Assembly: GCA_002205965.3 (NCBI GenBank)
Contig: NADL03000753.1
Span: 1,798,001-1,862,000, forward strand
Direction: 5' to 3'
Length of the DNA: 64,000 nt
DNA from: Kappaphycus alvarezii
Taxonomy: Eukaryota; Rhodophyta; Florideophyceae; Gigartinales; Solieriaceae
Part shown: positions 58,548 through 64,000 of the stretch, piece after piece
How positions within the stretch are numbered: position 1 is the first letter of the stretch
How the letters are laid out: each line of letters starts with the position of its first letter
Made by a program: the position numbers and the translations under genes
The notes under the pieces: generated by a model
Told to the model about the DNA's origin: nothing
What the model saw: the letters and a program-made list of their open reading frames with translations, nothing else
Databases searched by the model: none

Positions 58548-60216
58548 TGATGATGAGTTGCGATAGGGAAGGCTGGTGGGAGAGAGGATGAAGCTGCGGG
58601 CTTGGCTACCCAGAATTTACTCGGAACTCTAAAATCCTGGCCTTAAGTACAACCTACAACTACTTTCTAACTCACTGCGTCCACTAACAGAATCCCACAA
58701 ACTGAGCCATTTGAGCGGATTTCAAGATCTTGGCCCGGTGATAACAGTCATTAGGGGCAAATTTGGTACTGCTTCCAAAGTTGACAAATTTGTGTAAATA
58801 GGTTGGCCCAATACACACATCAATACAGTACCTTATTTTGCAGACTTACCGGAAACGAATTCCCTTGTGCCAAAATAACGGACTCAATCCGTCATACGTA
58901 AAATAGAATCACATAACTGATTTTTGGATGCAGTCGGTCCAATCTTCATCATAATTACGAACCTCATACATATGATGGAATCACATAACTGATTTTTGGA
59001 TGCAGTCGGTCCAATCTTCATCATAATCACGAACCTCATACGTATGATGGAATTACATAACTGATTTTGGATGCAGTTGTACAAAACCAATATCATAACT
59101 AGAAAACATACGTATGATGGAATCACATAACTGATTTTTGGATGCAGTTGTAGAAAACCAATATCATAACTAGAAACCACATACGTATGATGGAATCACA
59201 TAACTGATTTTTGGATGCAGTTGTACAAACCAATATCATAACTAGAAACCACATACGTATGATGGAATCACATAACTGATTTTTGGATGCAGTTGTACAA
59301 AACCAATATCATAACTAGAAACCACATACGTATGATGGAATCACATAACTGATTTTTGGATGCAGTTGTACAAAACCAATATCATAACTAGAAACCACAT
59401 ACGTATGATGGAATCACATAACTGATTTTTGGATGCAGCTGGATAAAACCCGTAATCATAACTAGAAACCTCATACATAATATAAAATCAAATACCTCTT
59501 TCTAGCAGTCATGACAATATTGCCATAATTGATTCCTACTGTACAAACTCAGGTATAGTAAGGAGTACAGTACTTGGCATATTACGATGTACAGTGCGAA
59601 GTACAGTTCCTCATTTGGCACTAGTACAGTACGTGTACAACACTGCACAAAAAGGTTTCTTCTCTTAGCTGTACCACGTGTACATCGCATACACCAATGC
59701 CAACCTGTACACGTTTATATGTCTTATTCAGCACAGCTCCCGTACACTACATTCCTCAAACCCTTACAGCACATTTCCCTACGTAAAGGGACCCCCTAAA
59801 CAACATTTCGACCTCTAAAATAGCTCATAAATAACCGTTATATCCCATATCCCATACTGCCTTTGAACAACTAAAACCAGCCAAGGAACCTCTACAACAC
59901 CTGACACGTGTACATTCTGGGCCAATAGAATTGCAGTATTGTCCCTGTCAGCGAACAGGATTAAAGCAGGCAATTCTTAGCCTAGGCATTATGGGCCAAG
60001 TTCCACTTGTCAACAATTATGCAAAATTTGCATTTTTCGTCGACCCCCTGAAAATGGCCTTTCGTCCCCGGCAACTTTGCTTTTCGGGTAAATTTGGCAT
60101 ATATTTCCCTTCAGAACCACATGTGTCCACGTGTACACATATACAGCTTCCCAACCTCCGTGCGAGACGTCTAGTCAGTGCGATGGGCGTGTGATCGTCT
60201 CACGAAATCACCAACA
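58548..60216 (-). repeat. 5' LTR of the whole-looking copia element
   Basis: About 1.67 kb. It starts TGTTGGTGATTTCGTGAGAC on the minus strand and ends ATCATCA before the primer site. It contains the ~72-bp minisatellite at 58900-59480. Confidence 0.88.
58900..59480. repeat. ~72-bp minisatellite in copia 5' LTR
   Basis: About eight tandem units of 69-74 bp with ATGATGGAATCACATAACTG, TTTTTGGATGCAG and ATCATAACTAGAAACC. The right-hand units are nearly identical; the left-hand ones (before 59045) carry a variant middle (TCGGTCCAATCTTCATC). Confidence 0.9.
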
Positions 60217-63200
60217 GGGATCGCATGCATTCTATCACTTTTTCAACACTCCCCTCGATCACCTTGTTTTTTTTCAGATTATTTATGCTTCCCTTTCCTA
60301 CCCATTACAATCATCTAACAATTTTTGTCATCTGAACTCGCCCTAGTGGTTTTGTCAAGGCGTCAGCAACATTTTCACTTGTTGGCACGTACACCAAATC
60401 CACCTCTTTACGCACAACTGCATCTCTTACAAAGTGGTATGCAATATCAATGTGCTTGTTGCGTCTGTTGGTGCTTTCGTTTCGAGCGAGCTCCATAGCC
60501 CCCTGGTTATCGCTGTATATTGTAGTAGCATGATCAATTCCAAGTGCTTTCACGCCCAGCGATGTCCAGGTTTCAAGGATATCCCGAACGACACGTCTCA
60601 GCCATATTGCCTCTTTACTTGCTGCAGTTAACGAAATGTATTCGGCCTCACATGACGAAGCTGCGACAACCGTTTGCTTTCGCGAGCACCAACTTACCCC
60701 ACTTCCAGCCATACGAAACACGAAACCACTCGTCGATTTGCGATCGGACACATCTCCGGCCCAATCCGAGTCACAATATGCAGACAAGCCCAGCTCAGCA
60801 TTCCCTTGGAACACAAGACCTAAATCTTTGGTCCCAGCAAGATACCTTAACACTCTTTTTACTGCTAACCAATGCTTCTCTCTTGGTTCCTCGCAAAAAC
60901 GTGCAAGTTTACCCACCGCATAAGATATATCAGGTCGTGTTCCAACAGACAAATACATGAGAGCTCCAATAGCGCTCCTGTATGGAGCATCTGTCCGAGC
61001 ATCATTACCCGTATATCCCGACCGATCCACGTTCAACTCGTCAGTGTTAATATTCATAGGAGTTGGAACAGGTCTACAATTCTGCATTCCAAATCGCTCT
61101 AGAACGCTGTCTACAAACCGTGGCTGGGATAAACACAAGGAGCGTTCGGATCTCCGGCGAGAAATTTCAAGGCCAACAACCATTTTCGCCTCTCCCAAAT
61201 CTTTCATTTCAAAACGGCGGTTCAGCTCCCCCTTCATCCATGCAATAGCCTCCACGTTGTTTCCTGCAAGCAGCAAGTCATCAACATACAGGAGGATAAT
61301 CATGATTGAGTCGGAGGTTGGGTCAAATTTTACATAAACACAGGGATCATTAGTGCTACTTTTGAACTTGAGCCCATCAACAAGAAAATCATCGATTTTC
61401 TGGTGCCACCGCCTATGTGCCTGTTTCAAACCATACAAGGCCTTCAGAAACTTGCAGACATGATTCGGTTTCGAGGTGTCTTTAAACCCATCAGGCTGCT
61501 CCATGTACACGTCCTCTTCCACATCACCGTTCAGAAATGCCGTCTTAACGTCCATTTGATGCAGCTCCAGATCCTGATGCGCAACAAGTGCCAAAAGCAC
61601 CCGAATTGACGTGAGCTTCACGACAGGGGCGTATGTCTCATTATAATCTACCCCTTTGACCTGTTGGAATCCACGAGCGACAAGACGCGCCTTCGATTTT
61701 CGAGAAAAGCCACCGTTGGAGTCCTGGGCATCTTTTATTGCAAACACCCATTTTGGAGTCAGAATATTTGAGGCCTCCAAACGTGGGACTAACTTCCATG
61801 TTTTTTCCGAATGATCGAGTCTCGCTCGGACTCGATGGCGGACTTCCAAAATCTGCGTCCGGCCTGTCGCCGCGTGTCGGTACGAGATGTTGACAACATT
61901 TGTGACGAGAGCCGTGTCATTAGGTGTCAAGGATATATTGGACCTCCACCAAGCATTTGGGGCCCTTCGAATCCTCTCAGATCTCCGTGGAGCTACATTA
62001 CATCAGGGGCTCAGGGATTTCGTTATCTGTACCAACGTTTTCGGCGACCGTCGGGTCGTTTCCAGCATTAGCCTGGTCATCGCTTTGTCCCTGAATATCT
62101 TGTCTCGAAGCTGTAGCCATCTCGGCTGTGTCCAGTGTAGGAAGCTGAACTTGATCATCCTGTTCAACGCCAACCCTACAAGATCCTCATCAGAGCTAAT
62201 TGCAAGACGCTCATCTGATTCGTTTTCATTTATTTCGGAGTTGCAGGTTTCGCTCTCACTGAATCTGACATCTCTGGAAACAACTACCTTGTGTAATTCA
62301 GGATCCCACAGTTTGTAAGCTTTGCTGGCTTCCGCATATCCAAGCATAATTGCTTCCCGTGCTCGGTAGTCGAGCTTACTCAACTGGCTTGCCGGGATGG
62401 TGTACCAACATTTACTTCCGAACGTACGAAGGTGCGACAAATTGGGCTTGCGCCCCGTACCAATATATGATGCGGGGTCGAGTGGCTTGGAAGTGCGCGA
62501 GTTGTAACTCTGTTTCGAATGTATGCAGCAGTCGCCAGAGCTTCGGCCCAGAACTTTTGGCAGACTCTTTGTATGTAGCATTGACTGAACCAGATCCATC
62601 AGAGTTCGGTTCAGCCGCTCAGAAACACCATTCTGTTCAGGCGACTCCACTGCACTAAGCTCATGTTTTGTTCCGCACGCAGCAGGATAGTCCTTGAATG
62701 CAGTGGACATATATTCTCCACCTCGATCTGAACGAAAGATACCAATCCGGCGCCCAGTATGGGCTTCGCTACGAGCTCGGAACAGTTTATATTTATCAAA
62801 GACCTCTGATTTTCGCTGCATCATGTAGACGGTAACCCAGGAGGAGTGATCGTCCGTGAAAGTCACAAAGTAGCGTGCTCCTCCAACTGAAGAAACCTCC
62901 ATAGGTCCACAAACGTCACTGTGAACAAGATCTAATATTGCTTCAGCTCTACCACTCGTACGTTTCTTCAGCACTGCAGAACGATGAGCCTTTCCATGAG
63001 GGCATGATGTGCATACTTCAGATGCACTCGAGCAACTGCTCTGCACGCCTTCTACAACATTGTTCCGTACCATGGATGCAATGCCCTCTTTGCTTACATG
63101 AGCCATTCTCTCGTGCCATGTTGAGAGTGTAGTGACTTTCGCAGAGTACAAGGTATTGTTTGGTATCTTCTGGACTATTTTGATGGCATAAAGAAGGGTA

Positions 63201-63370
63201 TCGCACAGCATTTTTCCAGTTGCCACAACATTCCTATCTTTGTCGTCTGCATAGATTTGTTCTCAAATACAGTTTTGATCCCTTCCATGTCCGCTTTGTC
63301 TACAGAAATGAGAGAGTATTCGAGAGTAGGAACGTGGACAACATCTCGCAGAATGCACCGATTTCGACAG
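60217..63370 (-). mobile_element. Partial copia element, second family member
   Basis: Minus-strand pol with integrase, RT and RNase H, a purine tract at 60249-60260 and the first ~32 bp of its 3' LTR (TGTTGAAAAAG start at 60248), next to which the whole-looking element sits. No gag or 5' LTR is seen; on the right it meets LTR repeats of another element. Broken, with at least a few breaks. Confidence 0.8.
60311..61930 (-). mobile_element. copia RT-RNase H part of the partial element
   Basis: A 539-codon frame: WKLVPRLEASNILTPKWVF, QMDVKTAFLNGDVEEDVYM, LYVDDLLLAGNN, RFEMKDLGEAK, YCDSDWAGDVSDRKSTSGF and NKHIDIAYHFVRDAV. It is clearly the same family as, but well diverged from, the neighbouring pol. 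Confidence 0.92.
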
Positions 63371-63400
63371 AGAAACCTCATACGCATTATAGAATCATGT
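62003..63400 (-). mobile_element. copia integrase part of the partial element
   Basis: Contains VVHVPTLEYSLISV (end of the protease region), TWHERMAHVSKEG and CTSCPHGKAHR (integrase zinc part), HSDVCGPMEVSSVGG, RSDRGGEYMS and PEQNGVSERLNRTLMD (core). Broken. Confidence 0.85.
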
Positions 63401-63912
63401 AACTGATTTTGGATGCAGTCGGACAATCCATAATCATAACTAGAAACCTCATACGCATTATAGAATCATATAACTTATTTTTGGATACAGCTCGATGAAC
63501 CCATAATCATAACCAGATTCCTCATACACAATATAAAATCAAATACGTTTTTCTAGGAGTCATGACAGAATTTCCGTAACAGACTCCTTCTGTACGAACT
63601 CAAGTACAGTAAGAAATACTGTACTGGTACAGTACAATGTACAGTACGAAGTACAGTTCCTCATGTGGCAGTAGTACAGTATGTGTAGACAACTGCATCA
63701 AAGGTTTCTACTCTTAGCTGTACCATGTGTACATCACGTACACAACTGCCACCACATACACGTGTACATACCATACCTCAGCATATCTCTCGTACAGTAC
63801 AGTACAGTAGACAACTCACCCACTTGCAGTACCATACCATACATATAATCACCCCCAAAACAACAGGCACCGATGTGAGGTTCATGTGATCGTGTCGCCA
63901 AATCAGCAATAC
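63371..63912 (-). repeat. LTR of a further copia element (third member)
   Basis: Has two to three units of the ATAGAATCATGTAACTG minisatellite (63371-63540), GTAC-rich DNA and an end reading GCTGATTTGGCGACACGATC on the minus strand, like the other LTR starts. The left side joins the partial element directly. Confidence 0.7.
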
Positions 63913-64000
63913 TCCCCCTCGATTACATGACCTAAGCATCGCAAAGCTCTCCGAGTCCTAGAGATTTGATGTACTTTATGAATAGAATGCGACCAAGAGG
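63913..64000 (-). mobile_element. 3' end of a further copia element, runs off the window
   Basis: A purine tract (ATCGAGGGGGAG) and the end of a pol-like region that matches 53505-53585. The rest lies beyond the window. Confidence 0.65.

Larger units (their letters stand above)
51921..60216 (-). mobile_element. Ty1/copia element that looks whole, with an extra ORF
   Basis: Minus-strand order: 5' LTR (60216-58548), primer site, zinc-finger ORF, gag, pol, purine tract, 3' LTR (53496-51921). The LTRs begin TGTTGG and end ATCATCA. The element looks whole or nearly so, with long open gag and pol. It is the youngest element in the window by coding condition, although the two LTRs are unevenly diverged. 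No clear target duplication was found. Its right end sits inside or beside the 3' LTR of the next element. Confidence 0.88.

Noticed and set aside
58900-59480. CRISPR-like regular repeats
   Set aside because: The ~72-bp units are contiguous without unique spacers and lie inside a copia LTR of a eukaryotic genome, so they are a minisatellite.

Overview
The window looks like nuclear DNA of a eukaryote with compact, intron-poor genes set among dense transposons. A red alga (florideophyte-like) is my best guess. The grounds are two Ser/Thr kinases with N-terminal PH domains, a COP9 signalosome subunit 2 gene with one short GT-AG intron, Ty1/copia elements primed on an internal part of initiator tRNA-Met, and very frequent TACTGTAC/GTACAGTAC motifs between genes. 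The guess rests on general resemblance, not on a database match.

Layout. 1-7.1 kb is AT-rich with no recognised gene. 7.5-8.9 kb holds a decayed pogo/Tigger-like DDE transposase. 9432-10794 is a Tc1/mariner element with terminal inverted repeats and TA target duplications. 10.9-13.7 kb has a LINE fragment, a pair of inverted repeats and TACTGTAC-rich DNA. 13.7-28.9 kb is the host gene island: PH-kinase 1 (+), CSN2 (-), a block of LINE fragments at 17.2-20.2 kb, PH-kinase 2 (-), and a large multi-pass membrane protein with a C-terminal class 3 lipase domain (-). 30.4-31.7 kb has two LINE 3' fragments placed head to head. 31.7-39.0 kb is an old, broken copia element that carries an extra opposite-strand coding relic. 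39.4-46.4 kb is a broken Ty3/gypsy element followed by the 5' part of a related copy. 46.4-50.8 kb is AT-rich with nothing recognised. 50.8-64.0 kb is a stack of minus-strand copia elements: a relic, one that looks whole with 1.6-kb LTRs and a zinc-finger ORF between primer site and gag, a partial one, and the edge of a fourth.

Host functions. CSN2 belongs to the COP9 signalosome, which removes NEDD8 from cullins. The two PH-kinases are CaMK-like paralogues probably acting at membranes. The lipase protein should sit in a membrane and cut acyl esters. CSN2, kinase 1 and the lipase each carry several single-base frame changes, while kinase 2 is fully open. That is either assembly or read error or local gene decay, and it is the main caution for anyone using these gene models.

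The strongest leads for something undescribed are the zinc-finger ORF with a candidate intron upstream of gag in the whole-looking copia element, the opposite-strand protease-like coding relic in the older copia element, and the uneven divergence between the two LTRs of the younger element.
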